From positions 1 to 16,402 of the forward strand of contig PBZZ01000092.1 of the NCBI GenBank assembly GCA_002730365.1: a stretch of 16,402 nt of DNA. Direction: 5' to 3'. The stretch comes from Deltaproteobacteria bacterium. Its GTDB lineage: Bacteria > SAR324 > NAC60-12. Below are positions 1 through 8,851 of the stretch, one piece after another (positions within the stretch are counted from its first letter, which is position 1; each line of letters opens with the position of its first letter). Under the pieces are notes generated by a model, which did no database searches, was not told the origin of the DNA, and saw only the letters and a list, made by a program, of their open reading frames with translations. Both the position numbers and the translations under genes were made by a program.

Positions 1-218
1 TCTCTAAACTTCTCCTGATTCGTACTGTCCAAGAAAATGTGTCTTTATTCTACAGTTTCCTTCCTACCCAAACTGCCTATCCTAAAATACGTCTAGTTTC
101 CCAGAAATTTGCTTGAAAACTTTTTGTTACAGGTCGATTCTGGGTTAGTTGTGTTTACCTCTTCAGTCGCTTGGATCGCTCTCTTCCTTAGTTCCTAATT
201 TGATGGAGTTAAGTTCCA
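1..218 (+). promoter_or_regulatory. Leader region upstream of the protocatechuate operon
   Basis: No open reading frame with coding character was seen here. It precedes the first gene of the tightly packed catabolic operon, so the operon promoter probably lies in it. A TAAAAT hexamer at 83-88 resembles a -10 box, but its possible -35 (TTCCTA, 61-66, 16-bp spacer) is poor. A TTGAAA at 113-118 has only a weak GATTCT partner 17 bp downstream. A GGAG at 205-208 lies 10 bp before the ligK ATG and is a plausible ribosome binding site. I could not identify a convincing LysR-type or other operator. The promoter assignment is inference. Confidence 0.3.
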
Positions 219-908
219 ATGTCCGTTGTCATCACAGATATTCCCAGACCACCTGAAGCTTTGGCAAAAGCCTTTCAGGAATTAGATGTGGCCACAGTCC
301 ACGAGGCTCAGGGGCGTAGAGGGCTACTGGCTGCTTACATGCGTCCGATCTATCGTCCGGCCAAGATTATCGGCACTGCTGTCACATGCGAAGTGGCTCC
401 AGGAGACAATTGGATGATTCATGTTGCCGTGGAACAGTGCCAAGCTGGAGACATTCTGGTGGTCGCTCCAAAGAGTCCCTGTGAGGATGGATATTTTGGC
501 GATCTACTAGCCAATTCTCTGCAAGCTCGAGGAGTCCTCGGCCTGGTGATTGACGCAGGAGTTCGCGATGCAGGGACCCTGACCGAGATGAGCTTTCCAG
601 TTTGGTCCAAGGCGATCTCAGCTCAAGGCACCGTCAAAGAGACCCTAGGCAATGTGAATACTCCACTAGTGTGTGCCGGAGCCTTGGTTCATCCGGGAGA
701 TCTGATCATTGCTGATGATGACGGAGTTGTTGTCGTCCTGCAGGATGAAGCAACCCAGGTGCTGGAAAAGGCAGAATCACAGCTGGCCAATGAAGAAGAC
801 AAGCGCCAGCAATTGCAGGCTGGAGTGCTGGGCTTGGATCTCTACAAGATGCGTGAGCGTTTGGCTGAGAAGGGTTTGAAGTACGTCAAGTACTCGGGGC
901 AGAACTGA
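219..908 (+). CDS. ligK: 4-carboxy-4-hydroxy-2-oxoadipate aldolase (RraA-like fold)
   Basis: This 229-residue protein belongs to the RraA-like class II aldolases that cleave 4-carboxy-4-hydroxy-2-oxoadipate to pyruvate and oxaloacetate, the last step of protocatechuate 4,5-cleavage; the same enzymes can decarboxylate oxaloacetate. The sequence shows the family signature: G94-D-L-L-A98 and D95 followed 20 residues later by R116-D117, the D-X20-R-D arrangement that binds metal and substrate. Length is normal for the family (about 225-230). The ATG has a GGAG 10 bp upstream. The galD start follows after a 1-bp gap, so the two are co-transcribed. A plain RraA RNase E inhibitor is the alternative, but both the signature and the neighbours (ligI, ligJ, galD) argue for the aldolase (also named galC or HMG/CHA aldolase). 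Confidence 0.93.
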   Translation: MSVVITDIPRPPEALAKAFQELDVATVHEAQGRRGLLAAYMRPIYRPAKIIGTAVTCEVAPGDNWMIHVAVEQCQAGDILVVAPKSPCEDGYFGDLLANSLQARGVLGLVIDAGVRDAGTLTEMSFPVWSKAISAQGTVKETLGNVNTPLVCAGALVHPGDLIIADDDGVVVVLQDEATQVLEKAESQLANEEDKRQQLQAGVLGLDLYKMRERLAEKGLKYVKYSGQN

Positions 909-909
909 C

Positions 910-2001
910 ATGCAGACCGCGATTCCTGCCTGCCTGATGCGGGGAGGTACTTCCAAGGGCCTAATCTTTCTAGCGGAGGATTTGCCCAATGAGCCGAGTC
1001 TGCGAGATCAAGTGTTACTAGCGGCCATGGGTTCCCCAGATGCTCGACAGATTGATGGGGTAGGAGGAGCTCATCCGTTGACGAGGAAGGTTGGAGTGAT
1101 CTCCAAATCGCCACGATCCGATGCAGATGTCAACTACCTGTTCCTGCAAGTTGTTGTTGACAAAGCAGAGGTGAGTGAAAGTCAGAACTGTGGTAACATC
1201 CTCGCGGCGGTTGGTCCCTTTGCGCTTGAAAAAGGCCTGCTGGAACCACAAGGAGATCTCACTGAAGTTCGAATTCACATGGTCAACACGGCCAATTTGG
1301 CAATCGCTCAGGTACAAACCCCTGGCGGAAAAGTGAACTACGAGGGAGAAGCCCGGATCGATGGGGTCCCTGGTACAGCTGCTCCCGTGCTGCTGGATTT
1401 TTTGGATACGGCAGGTTCCAGTTGTGGAGCCTTGCTGCCGACAGGTCGAGCTTGTGATGAGATGAATGGTGTGCGGGTGACCTGCATTGACAATGGTATG
1501 CCTGTGGTCCTGATTGCAGCTGAGGATTTGGGCAAGACGGGATATGAATTCCCAGCAGAGTTGGAGGCAGATTCTCAATTGAAAAGCAGGGTTGAATCCA
1601 TTCGTTTGCAGGCTGGTTTGCTGATGAACTTGGGTGATATCACTACGAAGACCGTACCCAAAATGTCACTAGTGGCTCCAGCTCAACAAGGAGGAGTGAT
1701 CGCCACTCGCACCTTCATCCCCCATCGGGTTCATGAAGCAATTGGAGTGCTGGGTGCGGTTAGTGTTGCCTCTGCCTGTGTCCTGCCGGGCTCTATTGCT
1801 CAGCAATTGACGGGCTTGCAGGCTGAGAGTGGGAGGATCACTCTTGATGTGGAACACCCCACCGGATTCTTCACAGTGGGCCTTGAGGTCGAAGCAAGCA
1901 GTAGGGAAGTAGTTCTTCAGCGTGCAGGCTTGCTCCGCACAGCCAGGATGCTGATGCGTGGGGAAGTCCTGATTCCCAAGTCGATCTGGGCTGGCAAATG
2001 A
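910..2001 (+). CDS. galD: 4-oxalomesaconate tautomerase (PrpF family, GalD/LigU)
   Basis: This 363-residue PrpF/AcnD-accessory-family protein interconverts isomers of 4-oxalomesaconate so that the product of LigI can be hydrated by LigJ. The N-terminus has the family motif M-R-G-G-T-S-K-G (residues 10-17). K66 (in VISKSP) and C94 (in QNCGNIL) are the likely counterparts of the Lys-Cys pair assigned to catalysis in LigU. The fold is a diaminopimelate-epimerase-like two-domain protein, and the length fits. The start lies 1 bp after the ligK stop and the end overlaps the next gene by 4 bp (ATGA), indicating translational coupling. PrpF itself acts in the 2-methylcitrate cycle, but no prp gene is near, so the pathway role here is taken from context. 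GalD (Pseudomonas) and LigU (Sphingobium) are names for this function; the exact isomerisation cannot be told from sequence. Confidence 0.9.
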   Translation: MQTAIPACLMRGGTSKGLIFLAEDLPNEPSLRDQVLLAAMGSPDARQIDGVGGAHPLTRKVGVISKSPRSDADVNYLFLQVVVDKAEVSESQNCGNILAAVGPFALEKGLLEPQGDLTEVRIHMVNTANLAIAQVQTPGGKVNYEGEARIDGVPGTAAPVLLDFLDTAGSSCGALLPTGRACDEMNGVRVTCIDNGMPVVLIAAEDLGKTGYEFPAELEADSQLKSRVESIRLQAGLLMNLGDITTKTVPKMSLVAPAQQGGVIATRTFIPHRVHEAIGVLGAVSVASACVLPGSIAQQLTGLQAESGRITLDVEHPTGFFTVGLEVEASSREVVLQRAGLLRTARMLMRGEVLIPKSIWAGK

Positions 2002-2900
2002 AACCGGTTCAAAAAATTTGTTTGTTGGGTTTCGGAGAAGTCGGACGCACTCTTGCTGAGGATTTAAGTGCCTTCCCAAATGTTCAATTGACCGCTTTCG
2101 ATCGCCTCTTTGGTGCGAAAGAGAGTCCGGCGAGCAGCAATCTGCAGATCTGTCCCCAGATGGTGGGTTATCAGCAAGCCACAGATGCGGTGGCTCAGGC
2201 TGAGTTGGTGATCAGTGCCGTGACGGCAGCCCAAGATCTGAAGGCAGCCCAGTCAGTAGCTTCTACTCTGCAAGCAGGATCCTGGTTCCTGGATCTGAAC
2301 TCGGTGGCCCCAGAAACCAAGCAGAGCGTGGCTGCCTTGATTGAAGAAGCAGGTGGGCGCTATGTGGAAGCTGCGGTGATGTCACCAATTCACCCACAGC
2401 GCACCAAGTCTCCAATTCTGTTAGGAGGTCCCCACGCTCAAGAATTTGTTGAGATTGGTCAGGCGCTTGGTTTCAGCGGCATGCGCTTCTGTGATGAAGC
2501 TGTGGGCAAGGCCTCCGCCACCAAGATGTGCCGCAGTGTGATGATCAAGGGTTTGGAAGCGCTGATCTCAGAATCACTGCTCTCCGCCCGGCACTATGGC
2601 GTTGAACAAGAGGTGCTGTCATCGCTGAACAACCTTTTCCCGATGGAAAATTGGCCTCGTCATGCCCACTATATGATCACTCGCACCTTGGAACATGGTA
2701 TCCGACGAGCTGAGGAGATGCGTGAGGTAGTCTTGACCGTTCAGGCAGCCGGGCTGGAACCACAGATGAGCCAGGCCACGGCAGAACGACAAGAATGGGC
2801 CCCCCAATTTTCGGCGGCATTGGAGCAGCAAGAGCTCTTGCCCCTGCTGGACCAGATGCTTTCCCAACTCCACTCGGAAGCAGAGAAATCCAAATGCTGA
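1998..2900 (+). CDS. NAD(P)-dependent oxidoreductase with DUF1932 C-terminal domain
   Basis: This 300-residue protein has an N-terminal Rossmann fold beginning KICLLGFGEVG, with the glycine-rich dinucleotide loop at residues 11-16, and a strand ending in LDLNSVAP (about 99-106), typical of 3-hydroxyisobutyrate or 6-phosphogluconate dehydrogenase relatives. After G-K-A-S-A-T-K-M (about 169-176), where the family carries its catalytic lysine, comes an alpha-helical domain resembling DUF1932. The substrate cannot be read from the sequence. It overlaps galD by 4 bp and ligJ by 7 bp, so it is certainly in the operon, yet no step of the canonical protocatechuate 4,5-cleavage route needs it. It may act on a side product or an alternative carboxylated substrate; that is inference. 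Confidence 0.8.
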   Translation: MKPVQKICLLGFGEVGRTLAEDLSAFPNVQLTAFDRLFGAKESPASSNLQICPQMVGYQQATDAVAQAELVISAVTAAQDLKAAQSVASTLQAGSWFLDLNSVAPETKQSVAALIEEAGGRYVEAAVMSPIHPQRTKSPILLGGPHAQEFVEIGQALGFSGMRFCDEAVGKASATKMCRSVMIKGLEALISESLLSARHYGVEQEVLSSLNNLFPMENWPRHAHYMITRTLEHGIRRAEEMREVVLTVQAAGLEPQMSQATAERQEWAPQFSAALEQQELLPLLDQMLSQLHSEAEKSKC

Positions 2901-3919
2901 TCATTGATTGTCACGGACACTACACGACGGCCCCAGCTCCCCTGCAGCAATTTCGTGATGCGCAACTGGCTGCCTACAAGGATTCTTCCCAGCCAATTCC
3001 GGTACTTGGAAAGATTTCAGATGATCAGATTCGGGAGAGCATCGAGCAGAACCAACTGAGGCTGATTCGTGAGCGTGGGGCTGACATGACGATCTTCTCG
3101 CCTCGGGCCTCAGCCATGGCCCATCATCTAGGAGATGAGGCCGTCTCTCAAAGTTGGACCCGAGCCTGTAATGACATGATCAAGCGGGTTGTGGATCTCT
3201 TTCCAGAGACCTTCGTGGGTGTTTGTCAGCTACCACAATCACCTGGGGTGCCGATTACGAACTCGATTGTCGAACTGGAGCGCTGTGTAAACGAGTTGGG
3301 CTTCATTGGTTGCAACCTCAACCCTGATCCTTCAGGTGGACACTGGACTTCAAAGCCTCTAACTGACAAGAGTTGGTATTCGTTTTTTGAGAAGATGGTT
3401 GAGCTGGATGTGCCGGCGATGATTCACGTCTCTGGTTCCTGTAACGAAAACTTTCATGCAACAGGAGCACACTACATCAACGCGGACACTACGGCCTTCA
3501 TGCAATTCATTCAGGGAGATCTGTTCAGTGATTTTCCGGATCTACGTTTCATCATTCCGCACGGTGGGGGCGCAGTACCTTATCATTGGGGGCGTTATCG
3601 TGGATTGGCTGATATGCTCAAGCGGCCGCTGCTAGCTGAACACGTGATGAAGAATGTTTTCTTCGATACCTGTGTCTACCACCAGTCTGGGATTGATCTG
3701 CTCTTCCGGGTGATTGACATCGACAATATTCTTTTTGGCTCGGAGATGGTGGGAGCCGTGCGTGGGATCGACCCAGAGACAGGCCAGTTCTTTGATGACA
3801 CCAAGCGCTACATTGATGCCTTGAATCTATCATTCGAAGATCAGCAGAAGGTCTTTGAAGGCAACGCTCGCAAGGTGTATCCTCACTTAGATTCTCGTTT
3901 GAAGGAGCTGGGACGATGA
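2894..3919 (+). CDS. ligJ: 4-oxalomesaconate hydratase (amidohydrolase superfamily)
   Basis: This is the LigJ type of 4-oxalomesaconate hydratase, a metal-dependent amidohydrolase-superfamily protein (COG2159 type) that adds water to 4-oxalomesaconate to give 4-carboxy-4-hydroxy-2-oxoadipate, the LigK substrate. Metal-site residues are visible: D5-C-H7-G-H9 on the first strand, H178 (MIHVS), H223 (IIPHGGG) and E284 in LFGSEM, where most amidohydrolases have Asp. The 341-residue length matches characterised LigJ. The reading frame stays open upstream to 2795, but the ATG at 2894 puts the first metal-binding strand at the N-terminus as in homologues, and it overlaps the previous stop by 7 bp, so I chose it. 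It is unrelated to the GalB hydratase of Pseudomonas. It overlaps ligI by 4 bp. Confidence 0.93.
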   Translation: MLIIDCHGHYTTAPAPLQQFRDAQLAAYKDSSQPIPVLGKISDDQIRESIEQNQLRLIRERGADMTIFSPRASAMAHHLGDEAVSQSWTRACNDMIKRVVDLFPETFVGVCQLPQSPGVPITNSIVELERCVNELGFIGCNLNPDPSGGHWTSKPLTDKSWYSFFEKMVELDVPAMIHVSGSCNENFHATGAHYINADTTAFMQFIQGDLFSDFPDLRFIIPHGGGAVPYHWGRYRGLADMLKRPLLAEHVMKNVFFDTCVYHQSGIDLLFRVIDIDNILFGSEMVGAVRGIDPETGQFFDDTKRYIDALNLSFEDQQKVFEGNARKVYPHLDSRLKELGR

Positions 3920-4806
3920 GTGCCTTTACAATGGATGCAGACTGGTTGCATTGGCATCAGAACCCTTCCAAGCCAAAATTTCAGCCTCCCGCTGGTGCTG
4001 TTGATGCGCACTGTCATGTTTTTGGCCCAGGGGATCAATTCCCCTTTGCTCCAGAGCGTAAGTATACCCCCTGTGATGCCTCCAAGGATCAACTCTGGAA
4101 CCTACGCGATTTTTTGGGATTTATACGAAACGTGATTGTTCAGGCGACCTGTCATGGGGCTGATAATCGAGCTCTGGTGGATGCCCTGCATCATTCGGGA
4201 GGCATGGCCCGGGGAGTAGCAACTGTCAAACGCGCGATCACAGACAGTGAACTGCGAGAGTTGCATACTGCGGGAGTTCGTGGGGTTCGCTTCAACTTTG
4301 TCAAACGGTTGGTGGATGCTCTGCCCTTTGATGCCCTGGGTGAAATTGCAGCGAAGATTCAACCACTGGGTTGGCATATCGTCATCTACTTTGAGGCTGC
4401 TGAGCTTCCAGAACTATTTGACTTCTTCACTTCCCTGCCAACTACGGTAGTGGTTGATCACATGGGGCGGCCAGATGTAAGCAAGCCAATCGATGGGCCA
4501 GAGTTTGGTCTGTTCCTGAAATTATTGGAGGAACATCCGAATTTCTGGTCGAAGGTCAGTTGTCCAGAGCGGCTCTCTCAGCAGGGGCCTCCGAGTTATT
4601 CTGATGTGATTCCCTTTGCCCGCAAGGTTGTAGAAAGTTTTCCAGATCGGGTTTTGTGGGGAACGGACTGGCCGCATCCCAACATGAAATCGCATATGCC
4701 GGATGATGGTCATTTGGTCGATGTGATTCCCCACATTGCGCCTACAACAGAACTGCAGCACAAACTGCTGATCGATAATCCAATGCGCCTCTACTGGGCG
4801 GGCTGA
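3916..4806 (+). CDS. ligI: 2-pyrone-4,6-dicarboxylate hydrolase
   Basis: This 296-residue amidohydrolase-superfamily enzyme opens the lactone 2-pyrone-4,6-dicarboxylate to 4-oxalomesaconate. The signature near the N-terminus is VDAHCHVFGPG (29-39) with H32 and H34, followed by FPFAPERKYTP (42-52). H181 lies in VVDHMGRP, and the general-base aspartate is probably D251 in LWGTDWPHPN. LigI is known to work without a bound metal. The start codon overlaps the ligJ stop (ATGA). The ligA start lies 10 bp after its stop, preceded by a purine-rich GAGAGAGAAG that serves as its ribosome binding site. Length and motifs leave little doubt. Confidence 0.95.
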   Translation: MSAFTMDADWLHWHQNPSKPKFQPPAGAVDAHCHVFGPGDQFPFAPERKYTPCDASKDQLWNLRDFLGFIRNVIVQATCHGADNRALVDALHHSGGMARGVATVKRAITDSELRELHTAGVRGVRFNFVKRLVDALPFDALGEIAAKIQPLGWHIVIYFEAAELPELFDFFTSLPTTVVVDHMGRPDVSKPIDGPEFGLFLKLLEEHPNFWSKVSCPERLSQQGPPSYSDVIPFARKVVESFPDRVLWGTDWPHPNMKSHMPDDGHLVDVIPHIAPTTELQHKLLIDNPMRLYWAG

Positions 4807-4816
4807 GAGAGAGAAG

Positions 4817-6119
<1,303 letters not shown>

Positions 6120-6146
6120 GTCGTAACTTGACAGGTTTACAAAGCA

Positions 6147-6174
6147 TTGACAGTGGCTTTTTTGTAGTTATTTT
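6147..6174 (+). promoter_or_regulatory. Putative promoter of mazEF
   Basis: A perfect -35 consensus TTGACA (6147-6152) is followed after 16 bp by TATTTT (6169-6174, 4 of 6 matches to the -10 consensus). It lies 28 bp upstream of the mazE start, inside the only sizeable gap so far in the operon. A second TTGACA at 6128-6133 has no -10 partner. The promoter would let the toxin-antitoxin genes be expressed apart from the catabolic operon, and it could also feed ligC downstream. Assignment is by eye. Confidence 0.5.
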
Positions 6175-6186
6175 GTAATTACAAAA
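6160..6186 (+). promoter_or_regulatory. Palindromic and tandem-repeat operator candidate before mazE
   Basis: The sequence TTTTGTAATTACAAAA (6171-6186) is a perfect 16-bp palindrome. It overlaps the proposed -10 box. Its left part is also the second copy of an 11-bp tandem repeat: TTTTGTAGTTA (6160-6170) followed directly by TTTTGTAATTA (6171-6181), one mismatch. MazE-type antitoxins and MazEF complexes are known to repress their own promoter at such alternating palindromes, so this is the likely autoregulatory operator. The symmetry is seen; the binding role is inferred. Confidence 0.55.
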
Positions 6187-6201
6187 ATTCTGGAGAAGCA
6201 C

Positions 6202-6459
6202 ATGGCTGGTTTGATCAAGATTGGTAATTCTCAGGGTATCCGAATCCCTAAGCTGCTGATTGAGCAGGCTCAGTTGGAAAATCGAGAATTATCTCTGGAA
6301 GTGACTAGCGAGGGGCTACTCATCCGACCTGTCAAGAAGCCACGACAGGACTGGCCGGAAAAAATTCGATTGTCTCTTGAAAAGAATGGGCAATCGGAGA
6401 AGTTAGATTATGATTGGTTAGATACGAAACTGACCGAAGAAAATGATTGGGAATGGTGA
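6202..6459 (+). CDS. mazE: Antitoxin, MazE/AbrB family
   Basis: This 85-residue protein has the N-terminal AbrB/MazE swapped-hairpin DNA-binding domain, visible as IKIGNSQGIRIPKLLIEQA (5-23) followed by a basic strand up to about residue 45. The acidic, tryptophan-rich tail (YDWLDTKLTEENDWEW) is the kind of disordered arm that wraps the toxin. A GGAG at 6192-6195 lies 6 bp before the ATG. It overlaps the toxin gene by 7 bp, and a palindrome covers its own promoter, as expected of an autoregulated module. It lies between ligB and ligC and has no metabolic link to them. ChpAI/PemI is an equivalent name; the family call is firm, the exact subfamily is not. Confidence 0.88.
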   Translation: MAGLIKIGNSQGIRIPKLLIEQAQLENRELSLEVTSEGLLIRPVKKPRQDWPEKIRLSLEKNGQSEKLDYDWLDTKLTEENDWEW

Positions 6460-6779
6460 AGGCAATTCACCGCTTTGAGGTCTGGTGGGTGGATCTGGAA
6501 ACTATCGAAGGTTCTGAAATTAGAAAGACGCGCCCATGCGTTATTATCTCTCCTAATGAACTATCTGCGTTGAAGACCGTCATTGTCGCTCCGATGACTT
6601 CTCAAGTCTTTGAATTCCCTTCACGAATCTCCTGTGAATTTGCCGAGAAACAGGCACTGATTCTCTTAGATCAAATGCGTGCAGTAGACAAGGATCGTTT
6701 GCTGGAAAAAATGGGGATACTGAAAGTATCTGTCCAAAAGAAAGTGATCAGTTGCTTGCTGGAGCTGTTCGCTGAGTAG
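6453..6779 (+). CDS. mazF: Toxin, MazF/PemK family endoribonuclease
   Basis: This 108-residue protein is a MazF/PemK toxin, a family of ribosome-independent, sequence-specific mRNA endonucleases. Seen motifs are RFEVWWVDL (7-15), then GSEIRKTRPCVIISPNE (20-36) with the conserved Arg27-Pro28, VIVAPMTS (43-50) with the conserved Thr/Ser, and LLDQMRAVDKDRL (71-83). No inactivating change is visible, so it is probably active. I chose the ATG at 6453, overlapping the mazE stop (ATGGTGA); a TTG two codons upstream at 6447 is possible. The cleavage sequence cannot be predicted from this. ligC begins 72 bp downstream on the same strand with no obvious terminator between. Confidence 0.9.
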   Translation: MVKAIHRFEVWWVDLETIEGSEIRKTRPCVIISPNELSALKTVIVAPMTSQVFEFPSRISCEFAEKQALILLDQMRAVDKDRLLEKMGILKVSVQKKVISCLLELFAE

Positions 6780-6851
6780 CTATGGATTCTGAAAAATTAC
6801 TCAAATAAATTGTCCAGACTTGAGGGCATCTTGTTGAACGGGAGATGGCTG

Positions 6852-7811
6852 ATGAAAATCATTTTGGCTGGGCCTGGAGCTTTTGGCAAAAAACACCTGG
6901 ATGGCCTCAAGCACATAGAGGGAGTTGAGGTCATTGCGCTGGTAGGGCAGCCTTTGGAACCGACTCAAGCCGTTGCGGCACAGTATGGAATTCCACATGC
7001 GATGACAGATCTAGATCAGGCGCTGGCCCTTCCGGGAGTTGAAGCCTCGATCCTGGCCACCCCAACCCCAATCCACGCAGCTCAGGCGATGCAGTGTCTG
7101 AAAGCAGGTGTGCATGTGGAGGTTGAGATTCCCCTGGCTGATAACTGGTCAGATGCCCAAGCTGTTGTGGACCTGCAACAAGAAACAGGTTTGGTCTGCA
7201 TGGTGGGCCATACCCGACGTTTCAATCCCTCTCATCAGTGGGTCTATAAAAAAATTCAGGCTGGCGAGTTGAAGATCCAGCAATTGGATGCGCAGACTTA
7301 TTTCTTTCGACGCAAAAACATCAACGCGGCTGGAGAACCAAGAACTTGGACAGACCATTTGCTGTGGCATCACGCGGCCCACACAATTGATCTCTTCCAA
7401 TATCAAACTAGAGAGCGAGTGGTCAGTGCTAATGCGATACAGGGACCGATGCATCCAGAACTAGGTATCACCATGGATATGTCGATTCAATTGCTTTCTG
7501 AGTCCGGGTCTGTTTGTACGCTCTCCCTCAGCTTCAACAACGATGGGCCATTAGGAACCTTCTTCCGCTACATCTGCGACAACGGAACGTACATCGCTCG
7601 TTACGATGACTTGGTGAACGGTAAGGAGGAAGCGATTGATGTCTCTCAAGTAGATGTCTCGATGAATGGTATCGAACTGCAGGACCGAGAATTCATCACA
7701 TCGATTCGAGAAGGGCGAGAACCAAGAGCCAGTGTGGCAAATGTACTGCCTGCCTATCAGGTAATGCACGAACTTGAACAACAACTCAATACACAGCCAA
7801 CTTTGTCATGA
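6852..7811 (+). CDS. ligC: 4-carboxy-2-hydroxymuconate-6-semialdehyde dehydrogenase
   Basis: This 319-residue Gfo/Idh/MocA-family enzyme oxidises the cyclic hemiacetal form of the LigAB product to 2-pyrone-4,6-dicarboxylate, using NAD(P)+. The Rossmann motif is GPGAFG (7-12) at the N-terminus, EIPL (92-95) follows the cofactor domain, and GHTRRFNPSHQWV, FFRRKN, WTDHLLWHHAAHTIDL and SFNNDGPLGTFFRYICDNGT are highly characteristic of LigC. A GGGAG at 6840-6844, 7 bp before the ATG, supports this start over a TTG in frame at 6810. It is separated from ligAB by the mazEF pair and is coupled to the downstream aldo/keto reductase by a 4-bp overlap. Confidence 0.94.
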   Translation: MKIILAGPGAFGKKHLDGLKHIEGVEVIALVGQPLEPTQAVAAQYGIPHAMTDLDQALALPGVEASILATPTPIHAAQAMQCLKAGVHVEVEIPLADNWSDAQAVVDLQQETGLVCMVGHTRRFNPSHQWVYKKIQAGELKIQQLDAQTYFFRRKNINAAGEPRTWTDHLLWHHAAHTIDLFQYQTRERVVSANAIQGPMHPELGITMDMSIQLLSESGSVCTLSLSFNNDGPLGTFFRYICDNGTYIARYDDLVNGKEEAIDVSQVDVSMNGIELQDREFITSIREGREPRASVANVLPAYQVMHELEQQLNTQPTLS

Positions 7812-8809
7812 AATTACGAAAAATTGGAAACATAGAAGTCCCAGAAATTGGTCTGGGTTGTATGAACCTGAGTCACGGCTATGGAGGTTACCCCAGCAAG
7901 GAAGACTCGTTTGCTCTTTTACAGCGAGCTTACGACTTGGGAGTTCGTCATTTTGATACGGCAGCACTGTATGGTTTTGGTCGCAATGAGGAACTGGTAG
8001 GCGAGTGGATGCAGCCCTATCGCAAGAAAATACATCTAGCCAGCAAGTGCGGGATGCAGGGAGTTGACGGGAAACGGGTGATTGATGGTCGGGCTGCTGC
8101 CCTAAAAGCGACCTTGGAAGACTCTTTGAGAAGGTTGAACACGGATTTCATTGATATTTACTACCTCCACCGTTGGGACAAGAACAATGTGACGATCGAA
8201 GAGAGTGTGGGGACACTAGCCGAAATGGTTCAGGAGGGGAAGATTGGTGGAATTGGCCTGTCTGAAGTATCTGCAGCGACCTTGCACAAAGCACATGCAG
8301 TGCATCCAATTACTGCGGTCCAAAACGAGTATTCGCTCTGGACTCGTAATCCTGAAATTGGTCTAAGCGAAGCCTGCCAAGAGATCGGAGTAACGTTGGT
8401 TGCCTTTTCTCCGTTGGGTAGAGGTTTTCTTTGTACTCCTGAACTAGGTCTCAGCAGGTTTGCAGAAGGCGATATGCGTCTGACGATGCCACGCTTTCAG
8501 GAACCCAATGTTTCTCAAAATCGTGAACTTATCAAAAAGCTTAGTGAAATCTGTACAGAAGCAGGTTGTTCGCTCGCACAGATTTCTCTCGCATGGTTGC
8601 TTGCCCAAGGCGAGCACGTTCTGCCGATTCCAGGGACAGTCAAGATTAATCATCTGGAAGATGATCTTGGAGCTACCTCTGTAACGCTATCTGCTGAAAT
8701 CCTGTCGAAGCTGGACGATCTGTTTCAGCCCGAAAAGATTCACGGTTTCCGTTATCCATCTTTGGGAATGTCAGAAGTTGATACGGAACGGTTCGCTTGT
8801 GAACAGTAA
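7808..8809 (+). CDS. Aldo/keto reductase, substrate unknown
   Basis: This 333-residue protein is an NADPH-type aldo/keto reductase with a (beta/alpha)8 barrel. The catalytic tetrad is intact: D50 (HFDTA), Y55 (LYGFG), K80 (ASKCG) and H121 (YYLHRWD). NEYSLWTRNPE (173-183) and PLGRGFL (about 203-209) match the YajO/AKR13-like branch, and IPGTVKINHLEDD near 278-290 is the usual cofactor-phosphate region. Its start overlaps the ligC stop (ATGA), so it belongs to the operon, but the protocatechuate 4,5 route has no known AKR step. It may reduce an aromatic or ring-cleavage aldehyde; that is inference. It is the last gene before a 42-bp gap and a change to unrelated genes, so it probably ends the operon. 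Confidence 0.85.
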   Translation: MKLRKIGNIEVPEIGLGCMNLSHGYGGYPSKEDSFALLQRAYDLGVRHFDTAALYGFGRNEELVGEWMQPYRKKIHLASKCGMQGVDGKRVIDGRAAALKATLEDSLRRLNTDFIDIYYLHRWDKNNVTIEESVGTLAEMVQEGKIGGIGLSEVSAATLHKAHAVHPITAVQNEYSLWTRNPEIGLSEACQEIGVTLVAFSPLGRGFLCTPELGLSRFAEGDMRLTMPRFQEPNVSQNRELIKKLSEICTEAGCSLAQISLAWLLAQGEHVLPIPGTVKINHLEDDLGATSVTLSAEILSKLDDLFQPEKIHGFRYPSLGMSEVDTERFACEQ

Positions 8810-8851
8810 TTTCATAAGCTTGAGTAGTTTCAAAGAAAATCTTGTGTAAAT

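Noticed and set aside
219..908. RraA RNase E inhibitor
   Set aside because: The D-X20-R-D metal and substrate motif is present and the gene is coupled to galD, ligJ and ligI, so the aldolase call is better.
1018..1578. Long minus-strand open frame (186 codons) opposite galD
   Set aside because: It lies wholly within a well-supported PrpF-family gene on the other strand, has low-complexity, non-family-like sequence and no ribosome binding site context.
2795..2893. N-terminal extension of ligJ by 33 residues
   Set aside because: The extension is out-of-frame reading of the upstream dehydrogenase gene, and LigJ homologues begin at the strand carrying the first metal-binding histidines.
6128..6133. 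Second TTGACA as another -35 box before mazE
   Set aside because: The bases 16-18 bp downstream (CAGTGG region) do not resemble a -10 element.
6120..6851. Insertion-sequence-like target duplication flanking mazEF
   Set aside because: Only a 6-bp ACTTGA match (6126-6131 and 6817-6822) was found, which is expected by chance and is not at matching junctions.
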